39,851 nucleotides of DNA from positions 1 to 39,851 of the forward strand of contig JALUWZ010000141.1 in the NCBI GenBank assembly GCA_027019205.1, in the 5' to 3' direction. This document shows, piece after piece, positions 7,895 to 15,848 of the stretch. Both the position numbers and the translations under genes were made by a program. The notes under the pieces are model-generated. The model was not told the DNA's origin. It did not search any database and saw only the letters and a program-made list of their open reading frames with translations. Source of the DNA: Emcibacter sp. (GTDB lineage Bacteria; Pseudomonadota; Alphaproteobacteria; Sphingomonadales; Emcibacteraceae). The first letter of the stretch is position 1, and the number at the start of each line of letters is the position of its first letter.

Positions 7895-7939
7895 GGGCTG
7901 GCATGAGTGGGTTCCGGCCCGAAATGGAGCAAAATGCTC
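7895..7939 (+). promoter_or_regulatory. Two hairpins in the flagellin mRNA leader
   Basis: Hairpin 1 pairs GGGCTGG (7895-7901) with CCGGCCC (7914-7920), 7 bp with one G-U and a 12-base loop. Hairpin 2 pairs GAGCA (7927-7931) with TGCTC (7935-7939) around AAA. They end 33 bp before the ATG at 7972, whose GGAG site is at 7960-7963. Being downstream of flbT, they are candidate targets for FlbT. Confidence 0.5.
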
Positions 7940-7971
7940 TTTAATAGTACTCTCAGAATGGAGATTATATT

Positions 7972-8808
7972 ATGTCTTTTTCAGTCAATACAAACGCGGG
8001 CGCTCTCTTCGCCCTGCAATCCCTCAGCAATACAAACAGCCGGCTTGATACTGTTCAGGCAAGGATTAATACCGGCCTTAAAGTGTCATCTGCCAAAGAT
8101 AACGCAGCCGTTTTTGCCATTGCCCAGGGTCAACGGGCACAGCTTGGCGGCCTTAATTCGGTCAAGGGATCGCTCGACCGGGCATCCAGTGCCCTGAATG
8201 TTGCGCTGGCGGCGGGGACAGCGGTCTCTGACCTGCTTATCCAGTTGAAAGAAAAATCTGTCGCTGCTGCTGACCCCGGGGCATCCGCTGCAACCCGGAC
8301 GGCTCTGAATGATGAATTCAAGAGCCTGATCACCCAGATCGGGACAGTTGTTGACAATGCGACTTTCAATGGTGTCAATGCCGTGAAAAATGGCGGGACC
8401 AGCATTCAGGCCCTGGTTGCGGTGCCAAATGGCACGGTATCCACAGCGGCAATTACCATTGCAGCCACGGATATTTCTGCCAGTGCCGGCCTTGCGCTGA
8501 CCACCGGTACGGTTATTTCCACTGCGGCTGGTGCCTCTACGGCCCTCGGGGTTATTTCAACGGCCCAGTCAACGGTTACGACCTTCCTGTCCAAACTTGG
8601 CGCGGGTGCAAAACGTGTTGATATTCAGCGCGCGTTCACCGACAAACTGTCAAGTGCGATTGAAATTGGTATTGGTAATCTGGTTGATGCCAATCTGGCC
8701 CGTGAAAGTGCCAATTTGCAGTCCTTGCAGGTCAAACAGCAGCTTGGTCTGCAGGCCCTGTCGATTGCCAACCGGGCACCTGGTTCAGTATTGTCACTGT
8801 TCAGATAA
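7972..8808 (+). CDS. Flagellin (filament protein), 278 residues
   Basis: The N-terminal D0/D1 helices (MSFSVNTNAGALFALQSLSN, then INTGLKVSSAKDNAAVFAIAQ) and the C-terminal helix (IGIGNLVDANLARESANLQS, ending QALSIANRAPGSVLSLFR) are the conserved polymerising ends of bacterial flagellin. The protein is short, typical of alphaproteobacteria, with only a small central domain. That middle section (about residues 145-200) is very rich in Ser and Thr, suitable for O-glycosylation by the pse pathway encoded nearby. The start is fixed by GGAG 8 bases upstream. It differs clearly in the centre from the two flagellins at 16559-18334. A hairpin terminator follows. Confidence 0.95.
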   Translation: MSFSVNTNAGALFALQSLSNTNSRLDTVQARINTGLKVSSAKDNAAVFAIAQGQRAQLGGLNSVKGSLDRASSALNVALAAGTAVSDLLIQLKEKSVAAADPGASAATRTALNDEFKSLITQIGTVVDNATFNGVNAVKNGGTSIQALVAVPNGTVSTAAITIAATDISASAGLALTTGTVISTAAGASTALGVISTAQSTVTTFLSKLGAGAKRVDIQRAFTDKLSSAIEIGIGNLVDANLARESANLQSLQVKQQLGLQALSIANRAPGSVLSLFR

Positions 8809-8824
8809 CAGTCTATTCTATATT

Positions 8825-8858
8825 TTCTGGTGGGGTCATATTATTGGCCTCACCAGAA
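8825..8858 (+). terminator. Terminator after flagellin
   Basis: The arm TTCTGGTGGGG (8825-8835) pairs over 11 bp (one G-U) with CCTCACCAGAA (8848-8858) across a 12-base loop. A short T-run occurs only at 8871-8874, so termination may be partial. Confidence 0.65.
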
Positions 8859-8976
8859 GATCATATATCCTTTTAAAAAAGTTTATTTTTTATATAGTTT
8901 ATTTTATAATATTTAATGACGGGTTTTGTATGGTCTATAGTAGCTTTGTGAAAGTTGGGCATATGTAGAGGATAAA

Positions 8977-9429
8977 ATGGCAAGCGGAATTAACATATCA
9001 AGTCCGCCCTTATCTGGCCCCGGCAGGACCGCCGGTGACGCTGTAAAGTCTGTCAGGATACAGAAAGCAGCATCTCCGGAGAAACCACCGGAAAATACCA
9101 GTCAGGTTAGTCGTGCGGCTTCCGGCAACGTTTCATCAGCGATCGTCAAGACCGTTGAGAAGCGTGTTGACGTGTTGATATCAGGAAATACCACGGAATT
9201 TCTGAATGCTGCAGAGAAATTTATTAATGCTTCCCTGCCCGGCAAGCCCCCGGGAACCCGGTTGAGGATTAATCTGGACAAGGCTTCCGGAAGATTTGTC
9301 TATCAGGGCATTGATATCAAAACCGGCGAAGTGGTTACCCAGTTCCCGGCAGAGGAAATTCTCAAGCAACTGGCCTTTGTCAGAAAACGCGAGAACGCCA
9401 ATGGCATTGTGGTCGACAAAAAGGTTTGA
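8977..9429 (+). CDS. flaG: FlaG-family flagellar protein
   Basis: The protein has 150 residues. The first 50 residues are Ser/Pro-rich and probably disordered. The C-terminal half carries the FlaG signature: LRINLDKASGRFVYQGIDIKTGEVVTQFP in the frame (shown in part: RFVYQGIDIKTGEVVTQFP) followed by AEEILKQLAFVR. FlaG proteins influence filament length and are normally found beside flagellin genes, as here. AGAGGA (8966-8971) precedes the ATG. The sugar genes start 27 bp downstream, so flaG may lead that operon. Confidence 0.85.
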   Translation: MASGINISSPPLSGPGRTAGDAVKSVRIQKAASPEKPPENTSQVSRAASGNVSSAIVKTVEKRVDVLISGNTTEFLNAAEKFINASLPGKPPGTRLRINLDKASGRFVYQGIDIKTGEVVTQFPAEEILKQLAFVRKRENANGIVVDKKV

Positions 9430-9456
9430 CGACAGCCTTTCCCCCGAAAAGAAATT

Positions 9457-10194
9457 ATGACTGACAGGGTTATTGTCATATCCCAGGCGCGTATGACCTC
9501 GACCCGCCTTCCCGGCAAGATATTGAAAGAAGTCTGCGGGCGGACTTTGCTGGATTATCATACAAGCCGTCTGCTGCACAGCCGTCTGATTGACCGGCTG
9601 GTCATTGCGACAACCGAAAACAGCTCCGATGACAGAATAGAAGATTTTTGCCAGGCCCGGGATATTGCCTGTGTCCGGGGCAGTGAAAGCGATGTGCTTG
9701 GGCGCTATTTCACGGCAATAGAGAAATTTCCCGCCGAGATCATTGTCCGGGTGACGTCGGATTGCCCGTTGATTGACCCGGAATTGATGGATCAGGTCAT
9801 CGGGTATTTCCTTGATCACCGGGACCGTTATGATTATGTCACGCTGGATGATAAAAATTTCCCGCGCGGTCTGGATGTTGAGGTTTTCACCCGGGAAGCC
9901 CTGACAAAGGCCTGTCATCATGGACAGGCTCCTCATGAACGCGAACATGTCACCCCCTATATCTACCGGCAGAACAGCGAATTCCGCTGCGGGGTCTTTC
10001 CCTCAAACGAGGAATCCGGCCATCACCGCTGGTGTGTGGACGAGGCGGCTGATTTTGATCTGGTTTCAAGAATCCTCCGGGCTTTCGGGGGTCGGGATGA
10101 TTTCAGCTGGCGGGATTGTCTGAAGTTGTTTGACGAAAATCCTGAATGGCTGGATATTAACCATGATATCCGGCAAAAAACCCTGTTTGAATAG
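9457..10194 (+). CDS. SpsF-type cytidylyltransferase-like protein (first copy)
   Basis: The protein has 245 residues. It contains the nucleotidyltransferase signature QARMTSTRLPGKIL at residues 10-23, then VIATTENSSDD, RGSESDVLGRY and VTSDCPLIDPELMD, which carries the metal-binding Asp. This is the SpsF/COG1861 family, related to CMP-sugar synthetases such as NeuA and PseF but distinct from them. Such proteins occur in bacterial surface-sugar clusters, often beside aminosugar genes. The product probably activates a modified sugar for flagellin or polysaccharide decoration. A second paralogue is at 13178, so the two may use different sugars. A 7-bp inverted repeat separates it from the methylase gene downstream. 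Confidence 0.8.
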   Translation: MTDRVIVISQARMTSTRLPGKILKEVCGRTLLDYHTSRLLHSRLIDRLVIATTENSSDDRIEDFCQARDIACVRGSESDVLGRYFTAIEKFPAEIIVRVTSDCPLIDPELMDQVIGYFLDHRDRYDYVTLDDKNFPRGLDVEVFTREALTKACHHGQAPHEREHVTPYIYRQNSEFRCGVFPSNEESGHHRWCVDEAADFDLVSRILRAFGGRDDFSWRDCLKLFDENPEWLDINHDIRQKTLFE

Positions 10195-10221
10195 CCGCTT
10201 GCTGCTTTCCGGTTAAAAGAA

Positions 10222-10239
10222 GTTAATGAATCCATTAAC
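10222..10239. repeat. Perfect inverted repeat GTTAATG-AATC-CATTAAC
   Basis: Two perfect 7-bp arms surround 4 bases and are followed by TTTTATC. It lies 28 bp after one cytidylyltransferase gene and 54 bp before the methylase. Both outer ends are CtrA half-sites (GTTAA/TTAAC), but the spacing is 8, not 7. It could be an operator for the pseB operon or a weak terminator. Confidence 0.5.
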
Positions 10240-10293
10240 TTTTATCTATATAGTCATTGTCAGAAATGGTAATTTGCGAACAGGGAGCAGCCA

Positions 10294-10932
10294 ATGTCAC
10301 AAGATGAAACGGAACAGGTTAAATTCTGGCGCGGGGATTTTGGCAACAGCTATGTTGACCGTAATGCGCCGTCCCATGAACATCTGCGGATGAGGCTGTC
10401 AATGTGGAGCCGGATTTTCCGCTATATGGCGGCGGATATGCCAAAATCCATTCTAGAGGTCGGGCCGAATATCGGCCTGAATATCCGGGCGATGAAAATG
10501 CTGTGTGATGCCGAATTTTTCGCGGTCGAGCCAAATGCCAAGGCCCGGCAGGTTTTGGTAGAGGAAGGGGTGGTGTCCCCGGCCAATCTTCAGGACGGTT
10601 TTGCCGGTGATTTCACTCTGCCTGATGTGCCGGTGGATTTGGCCTTCACCGCCGGGGTACTGATCCATATTCATCATGATGATCTGCTGGCGGCTTGCCG
10701 GAATATCCATAAATCATCGGGGAAATATATTGTCTGCAATGAATATTTCTCGGACAAGCCGGAAGCAATTCCCTATCGTGGACATGGTGACAAGCTGTTC
10801 AAGCGCGATTACGGGGCTTTCTGGCTCGATAATTTTCCGGACCTTAAATGCCTTGGTTACGGGTTTGAGTGGAAGGCGATGACCGGACTGGATAATTCCA
10901 CCTGGTGGGTTTTCGAAAAGAGACAGGGGTGA
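10294..10932 (+). CDS. SAM-dependent methyltransferase, pseudaminic-acid-associated type
   Basis: The protein has 212 residues. The N-terminal EQVKFWRGDFGNSYVDRN is the hallmark of the methylases found in pseudaminic-acid and related clusters. The SAM-binding Rossmann motif is SILEVGPNIGLNIRAM (about 53-68), followed by FAVEPN and AGVLIHIHHDDL. It probably methylates a sugar intermediate or the finished nonulosonic acid, though its substrate has not been shown for most members. CAGGGAG (10281-10287) precedes the ATG. The stop TGA is immediately followed by the pseB ATG, so it is the first gene of a tightly packed operon running to 15848. Confidence 0.85.
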   Translation: MSQDETEQVKFWRGDFGNSYVDRNAPSHEHLRMRLSMWSRIFRYMAADMPKSILEVGPNIGLNIRAMKMLCDAEFFAVEPNAKARQVLVEEGVVSPANLQDGFAGDFTLPDVPVDLAFTAGVLIHIHHDDLLAACRNIHKSSGKYIVCNEYFSDKPEAIPYRGHGDKLFKRDYGAFWLDNFPDLKCLGYGFEWKAMTGLDNSTWWVFEKRQG

Positions 10933-11970
10933 ATGATGGATGAGATAATGATCCGGTCTTTCAAGAGTGACCTCGGTTTTCTCGACGGGGCGACCCTGAT
11001 GATTACCGGCGGCACCGGTTCTTTTGGCAAGATGCTGACCCGGACCCTGCTTGACCGGGCCAATCTGAATCGTCTGATTATATTTTCCCGGGATGAGCTG
11101 AAGCAGTATGAAATGGAAAAATCCTTTTCCGGGCATGCCAAATTTGAAAGCCTCAGATTTTTTATCGGTGATGTCCGCGACAGAAATCGCCTTGATATGG
11201 CGCTCAGGGGGGTGGATTATGTCATTCATGCCGCCGCCCTGAAACATGTGCCGATTGCCGAATATAATCCGTTTGAATGTATCAAGACCAATATTTTCGG
11301 CGCCCAGAATCTGGCGGAGGCCGCCATCTGGTGCGGGGTGAAAAAAATCATTGCCCTCTCGACCGACAAGGCGGCAAGCCCGATCAATCTTTACGGGGCG
11401 TCAAAGCTTGCCTCGGACAAGATATTTGTCGCCGCCAACAGCCTTGGTGGCAGTCAGGATTTCTCCTGCTCCGTGGTGCGGTACGGCAATGTTCTTGGCT
11501 CGCGCGGCTCGGTAGTTCCCTTCTTCCAGAGGCTTGTTGCCGAGGGCAGCGACCATCTGCCGGTGACTGATATGCGGATGACCCGTTTCTGGATCACCCT
11601 GCGTCAGGGGGTCGATTTTGTCCTGAGCAATCTTGACATGATGCAGGGCGGCGAGATTTTTATCCCGAAAATCCCCAGTATGAAAATAAGCGATATGGCC
11701 CGGAGCCTTGCCCCCGGTATGGAGATACGCGAAGTCGGCATTCGTCCCGGGGAAAAGCTTCATGAACAGATGATTACCCGTGATGATGGCCGTCAGACCA
11801 TCGCCCTTGAGGACCGCTATATCATTACGCCGCAATTTAATTTCTGGACCGATGACTATTATATGGATCATCAGGCGTCCCGGGTTGCCGAAGATTTTGA
11901 CTATGCCAGCGACACCAATACAGAATGGCTTGACGATGCCCGGTTTCAGGAGTTGCTGAAAATAATATGA
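10933..11970 (+). CDS. pseB: PseB, UDP-GlcNAc 4,6-dehydratase (5-inverting)
   Basis: The protein has 345 residues and is an extended short-chain dehydrogenase. The NAD(P)-binding motif is TGGTGSFGKM (about 25-34). AAALKHVPIAEYNPFECIKT is the PseB active-site region, with Asp/Lys in place of the Tyr region of some relatives. STDKAASPINLYGASKLASD provides the YxxxK pair. It converts UDP-GlcNAc to the 4-keto-6-deoxy-L-arabino sugar, the first step of pseudaminic-acid synthesis, and corresponds to FlmA in Caulobacter. ATG 10933 is followed by a second ATG; either may be used. It overlaps pseC by 4 bp (ATGA). Confidence 0.95.
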   Translation: MMDEIMIRSFKSDLGFLDGATLMITGGTGSFGKMLTRTLLDRANLNRLIIFSRDELKQYEMEKSFSGHAKFESLRFFIGDVRDRNRLDMALRGVDYVIHAAALKHVPIAEYNPFECIKTNIFGAQNLAEAAIWCGVKKIIALSTDKAASPINLYGASKLASDKIFVAANSLGGSQDFSCSVVRYGNVLGSRGSVVPFFQRLVAEGSDHLPVTDMRMTRFWITLRQGVDFVLSNLDMMQGGEIFIPKIPSMKISDMARSLAPGMEIREVGIRPGEKLHEQMITRDDGRQTIALEDRYIITPQFNFWTDDYYMDHQASRVAEDFDYASDTNTEWLDDARFQELLKII

Positions 11971-13181
11971 CCGGCAAAGACCCCATATATCTGCCCTATG
12001 GTCGTCAGCTCATCGACGAGGATGATATTCAGGCAGTGGCAGAGGTCTTGCGCGGTGACTGGCTGACCACCGGCCCGATGGTTAAAAAATTCGAGGACAG
12101 ATTGCGGGATGTGACGGGCAGCTGTTATGCCCTGTCCTGTTCAAGTGGCACGGCGGCCCTGCATCTGGCCTGTATGGCTTTGGGAATTGGCGCGGGCGAC
12201 CGGGTGATTGTCCCGGCGATCAGTTTTGTTGCGACCGCTAACGCGCCTTTATTCTGCGGGGCCGATGTGCTGTTCAGCGATATTGACCCGGCAAGCGGCC
12301 TGATGCGGGCGCAGGATATCCGTGATCTGATGGCAAATCTTTCACCGGACGAAATGCGTTCAATCAAGGCGGTCATTCCGGTCAATCTGCTGGGGGAGGT
12401 CGCGGAGATTGAGGAGATTGCCGCGATTGCCAATGAGCAGGGCTGGAAAATAATTATCGACAGCTGTCATGCGCTCGGCAGCATATACCGGGACAGGCAG
12501 GGCGGGAGCCACCTGGTCGGCGATTGTCATTTTGCCGATATGGAGGTTTTTTCCTTTCATCCGGTCAAAACCATCGCCATGGGCGAGGGCGGGGCGGTGA
12601 CCTGCAATGACCGGGATGTGTATGACAGGCTGGCTTTGCTGCGCAATCACGGGCTGGAAAGAAATCCGCAAAATTTGCGGGTTGCGCCGGAAACTCCGGC
12701 CCCTTGGTATTACGAGATGCAGCTTCTCGGCTATAATTATCGCCAGAGTGACATACATGCGGCCCTTGGATTCAGTCAGTTGGGCAAGCTGTCGTCATTT
12801 ATCGAAAAACGGCATCTTCTCACAGCAAAATATGACCGGCTGTTCGGGGGATTATCCGACCATATCAGGCCGGTTCCCGCCGTTCCGGGCTGCCGGGCCA
12901 CCCGTCATCTTTATGTGGTCCTGATTGATTTTCCGGCCCTTGGCATTCCCCGCCATGATTTTGTTGGCAGGCTCGCGGCGCGAAATATTGGCAGTCAGGT
13001 CCATTATATCCCGATTCATACCCAGCCTTTTTATGTCGATAAATATGGTCCCCTGTCCCGGCCCGGTGCGGAAGATTATTATGCCCGCGCCCTGTCCCTG
13101 CCCCTGCATGTATCAATGTCGGAAGATGATGTTGCCTGTGTGGTGGCGCAGATTTCAGATATTGTCAGGGGGCAGGCATGA
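11967..13181 (+). CDS. pseC: PseC, PLP-dependent aminotransferase of pseudaminic-acid synthesis
   Basis: The protein has 404 residues, of the DegT/DnrJ/EryC1 fold. It opens YLPYGRQLIDEDDIQAV and contains GDWLTTGPMVKKFE, typical of PseC. The PLP-binding lysine is K201 in FSFHPVKTIAMGEGG. DSCHALGS supplies the cofactor-contacting Asp/His segment. It aminates the PseB product at C4 to give UDP-4-amino-4,6-dideoxy-L-AltNAc. Four-base overlaps with pseB upstream and with the second cytidylyltransferase downstream (both ATGA) show tight translational coupling. It corresponds to FlmB in Caulobacter. Confidence 0.95.
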   Translation: MTGKDPIYLPYGRQLIDEDDIQAVAEVLRGDWLTTGPMVKKFEDRLRDVTGSCYALSCSSGTAALHLACMALGIGAGDRVIVPAISFVATANAPLFCGADVLFSDIDPASGLMRAQDIRDLMANLSPDEMRSIKAVIPVNLLGEVAEIEEIAAIANEQGWKIIIDSCHALGSIYRDRQGGSHLVGDCHFADMEVFSFHPVKTIAMGEGGAVTCNDRDVYDRLALLRNHGLERNPQNLRVAPETPAPWYYEMQLLGYNYRQSDIHAALGFSQLGKLSSFIEKRHLLTAKYDRLFGGLSDHIRPVPAVPGCRATRHLYVVLIDFPALGIPRHDFVGRLAARNIGSQVHYIPIHTQPFYVDKYGPLSRPGAEDYYARALSLPLHVSMSEDDVACVVAQISDIVRGQA

Positions 13182-13939
13182 GCGGCAAACCCCGGATTAT
13201 TGCCACCATAGAGGCGCGGATGACGTCAAGCCGCCTGCCGGGCAAGGTGATGAAAGAATGCCTCGGCAAGACCATGCTGGCCCATATGGTGGATCGGGTG
13301 AAGCGCTCGGAAATACTTGATGATATTGTTATCGCCACCACGGTTAATGACACCGATGATGTGCTGGTCAAAGAAGCAGAACGGCTCGGGGTCCACTCCT
13401 ACCGGGGCAGTGAGGATAATGTCATGAGCCGGGTTGTCGAGGCGGCTGAATTTTATCAGGCCGACATCATTGTTGAACTGACCGGCGATTGCCCGCTGCT
13501 CGACCCGGCGCTGATTGATGTGGCGGTGGCGGAGTATTTCGACAGCGGAGTGGATTATCTGTCCAATCTTGATATTGATGAATTTGACAGGGGGCTGGCC
13601 CATCCGCTTGGCTTCGCGGTACAGGTTTTCAGCAGCGCGATACTTGCCGATGCCTATCGGCGCACCAATGACCCGCTTGATTTTGAGCATGTCAGCCGCC
13701 CGCTCTATCAGACGCCGGAACGTTATTCGGTGAAATATATGCCGACGCCTGACCGGCAGCGCGGCCCGGATATGTCCGTCACCCTTGATACGCCCGAGGA
13801 TTTTCAGGTGATCTCGGCGGTTCTGGAGTCTCTGTTGCCGGAACATCCCGACTTCACCATCGAGGATGTGGTGGCTTTCCTGTCTGCCCATCCGGAAATA
13901 CGCCGGATCAACCAGGATATTGGCCGGGTGAAAGTGTAA
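13178..13939 (+). CDS. SpsF-type cytidylyltransferase-like protein (second copy)
   Basis: The protein has 253 residues. The signature EARMTSSRLPGKVMKE (12-27) and LTGDCPLLDPALID match the paralogue at 9457, whose motif positions are the same, but the rest has diverged widely. As an SpsF/COG1861 member it likely forms an activated sugar nucleotide. It lacks the PseF pattern (AR-x-GSKR-x-P-x-KN), so I do not call it CMP-pseudaminic-acid synthetase. In the absence of that gene here it could fill the role. It overlaps pseC by 4 bp and is followed after 4 bp by the oxidoreductase gene. Confidence 0.8.
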   Translation: MSGKPRIIATIEARMTSSRLPGKVMKECLGKTMLAHMVDRVKRSEILDDIVIATTVNDTDDVLVKEAERLGVHSYRGSEDNVMSRVVEAAEFYQADIIVELTGDCPLLDPALIDVAVAEYFDSGVDYLSNLDIDEFDRGLAHPLGFAVQVFSSAILADAYRRTNDPLDFEHVSRPLYQTPERYSVKYMPTPDRQRGPDMSVTLDTPEDFQVISAVLESLLPEHPDFTIEDVVAFLSAHPEIRRINQDIGRVKV

Positions 13940-13943
13940 TCTG

Positions 13944-14885
13944 ATGCGGCAAGGATTTTCCACCCTGATCATTGGCTGTGGCGCGATTGCCGGCGGCTAT
14001 GACGAGGGGGATATTGCGGGGCCGGATGTCCAGACCCATGCCAAGGCCTTTCAGCTTCATGAGGGTTTTGACCTGTCGGGCTGTATCGACCGGGACCATG
14101 CGCGGGCGGAGGAATTTGCCAGAATATGGCAGGTGGGTCAGGTTTACGAAAGCCTTGATCAGGCGCTTGCGGATCGTGATTTTGATGTTATCTCGGTTTG
14201 CACATCGACGCCGGGGCATGAGAAAATACTGCGAAAACTTCATTCCACTAACCCGAGGCTGGTTTTCTGTGAAAAGCCGCTGACTGACCGGATCGCCTCT
14301 GCCCGGGATATGGCGGCGCTCTATCAGGGCAGGCTGGCGGTCAATTATCTGCGGCGGTTTGATCCGCATATCAGGCGCCTTGCCCGTCAGATATCGGACG
14401 GGGAATACGGCGATTTCCTGTCAGCGAAAGCCTGTTACAACAAGGGATTATATAATAACGGCTCCCATATGACCGACCTGATCCAGATGCTGACCGGCCC
14501 CCTGAAAGTGACAGCGGCGGGCGTCATCACCCGTGATTTCTGGCCCGATGATCCGACTATTTCTGCGCATCTTGAAAGCCGTAACGGGGCGCCGGTTGAG
14601 CTGATTGGTTCGGATGTGCGCCACGGCATGGTCTTTGATCTCGATCTTGTTTTTGAGTGCGCCCGCATCAGCCTGACAGATTTCAGCAACCGGATAACAA
14701 TCCGCATAAAAGACCGGGGGGAACAGAGCTTCACATGTGATCTTGACCGGGGGATGCTTAATGCGCTGTCCAATATCCATGACCATCTGATAACCGGGGC
14801 CGCGCTGTTTTCCACCGGGGAAAATGCCCTGTCGGCGCTCGGAATATGTGCCGATATCAGAAAAATGTCCGGACTGGAAGGGTAG
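13944..14885 (+). CDS. Gfo/Idh/MocA-family oxidoreductase
   Basis: The protein has 313 residues. The N-terminal NAD(P)-binding fold starts STLIIGCGAIAGGYDEG, in place of the usual GxGxxG. VCTSTPGHEKIL and VFCEKPLTD (EKP motif, about 110-116) are characteristic of the family. NYLRRFDPHIRRL and the GSHMTDLI His-containing motif mark the catalytic C-terminal domain. Such enzymes oxidise, reduce or epimerise sugar nucleotides. The tight packing in the pse operon suggests a role in making a variant sugar. The exact reaction cannot be read from sequence. The stop codon directly abuts the start of the next gene. Confidence 0.85.
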   Translation: MRQGFSTLIIGCGAIAGGYDEGDIAGPDVQTHAKAFQLHEGFDLSGCIDRDHARAEEFARIWQVGQVYESLDQALADRDFDVISVCTSTPGHEKILRKLHSTNPRLVFCEKPLTDRIASARDMAALYQGRLAVNYLRRFDPHIRRLARQISDGEYGDFLSAKACYNKGLYNNGSHMTDLIQMLTGPLKVTAAGVITRDFWPDDPTISAHLESRNGAPVELIGSDVRHGMVFDLDLVFECARISLTDFSNRITIRIKDRGEQSFTCDLDRGMLNALSNIHDHLITGAALFSTGENALSALGICADIRKMSGLEG

Positions 14886-15848
14886 ATGACCAAAATTCTT
14901 CTCATCAGCCGCGACCCGGGGGCCACCAATCAACTGGTGGCCCTGCATCATATTCTCACCGGCCCGGACTGCGAAAACAGAAAGGCGCTGTTCGCCCGGC
15001 TGGGTCTGACTTCCTGTCCCGACATTATCGTAATTGCCAAGGATTATGCCGGTGATATCTGGCGGCAAAATGGCACCTGCGCAGAACAATGGCCGGGGAT
15101 AGCGTTGGAACAGGAAATAGGTGATTATCTCGAAAGCAAAAATCCCGGACAGATTATCACCGGCACCTGTCATGTGGATGACCGGACGGAACAGGCCATC
15201 TGGCGCTCTGCCCGGCGGCTTGGCATTGCGACCACGGCCTTTCTCGATGCCGTTCACAATATTGATCTGCGGTTTCGCGATAAGGACGGGGCGGTGGTGC
15301 TGCCGGACCGGGTATCGCTGATTGACGGCTCGGCGGTTCCGAAGATGCGCTCTCTCGGATTGCCGGAACAGGCGATATTTGTCTCGGGCGACCTGTATCT
15401 GGACTATAGCAGGGTCCGGGCGCGGGGCCATAGGCGGCGGGCAGACGGTCCCATCCTGTTTGCCTCCGACTATATTCGCGAGATGCAGGCGATGGGTCTT
15501 GTCTTTGAGGTTAATGAATTTGACTGTCTTGACTGCCTGATTGACCTGGTGAAGTCCGGGCGGATTTCGGAATATATATCCGATATGCGCCCCCCTTGCC
15601 ACCTGATCATCCGGCCCCATCCAAAGGATACCGCAGGAAAATATGACAGCTACCCGGCACTGAGCGATAAAAATATAACGATCAGGGTCGGTAAAGACGG
15701 GTCGGCGACTGAGGCCATCCTTTCATCATGTCTGGTGGCCGGTCTTGGCTCGGCGTTGCTGGTCGAGGCCCGGGCGCTCGGGGTCGCGGTGCTGGAACTC
15801 GGTCCTATTGTCCGCCGTCGTAAAGATCGTGGAAAAACTGTTTCATAA
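14886..15848 (+). CDS. Unrecognised GT-B-like protein of the sugar operon
   Basis: The protein has 320 residues and I do not recognise its family with certainty. It opens KILLISRDPGATNQLVAL, a glycine-containing first strand like that of GT-B glycosyltransferases and UDP-sugar 2-epimerases. The C-terminal half has CHLIIRPHPKD and LVAGLGSALLVEARALGVAVLEL, which resemble the donor-binding half of surface-polysaccharide GT-B enzymes. There is no signal peptide or membrane helix. Its place in a cluster lacking PseG, a GT-B-fold UDP-sugar hydrolase, makes a PseG-like role worth testing, but this is inference. Its last 44 bases overlap the convergent GNAT gene, so the C-terminal tail (VRRRKDRGKTVS) may be unusual. 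Confidence 0.6.
   Translation: MTKILLISRDPGATNQLVALHHILTGPDCENRKALFARLGLTSCPDIIVIAKDYAGDIWRQNGTCAEQWPGIALEQEIGDYLESKNPGQIITGTCHVDDRTEQAIWRSARRLGIATTAFLDAVHNIDLRFRDKDGAVVLPDRVSLIDGSAVPKMRSLGLPEQAIFVSGDLYLDYSRVRARGHRRRADGPILFASDYIREMQAMGLVFEVNEFDCLDCLIDLVKSGRISEYISDMRPPCHLIIRPHPKDTAGKYDSYPALSDKNITIRVGKDGSATEAILSSCLVAGLGSALLVEARALGVAVLELGPIVRRRKDRGKTVS

Noticed and set aside
7899..7915. Possible sigma-54 element TGGCATG before the first flagellin
   Set aside because: The -12 position reads GGTTC and lacks the required GC, so it is not a valid -24/-12 pair.
7893..8048. Possible leader peptide starting at ATG 7893 before the flagellin, with AAAGGCG upstream
   Set aside because: It runs into the flagellin frame and its start lies next to the hairpin stem. 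Nothing in its sequence suggests a regulatory peptide.
14448..15620. 390-residue minus-strand open frame across the sugar operon
   Set aside because: It spans the junction of two well-supported plus-strand genes and shows no motif, so it is a shadow frame.
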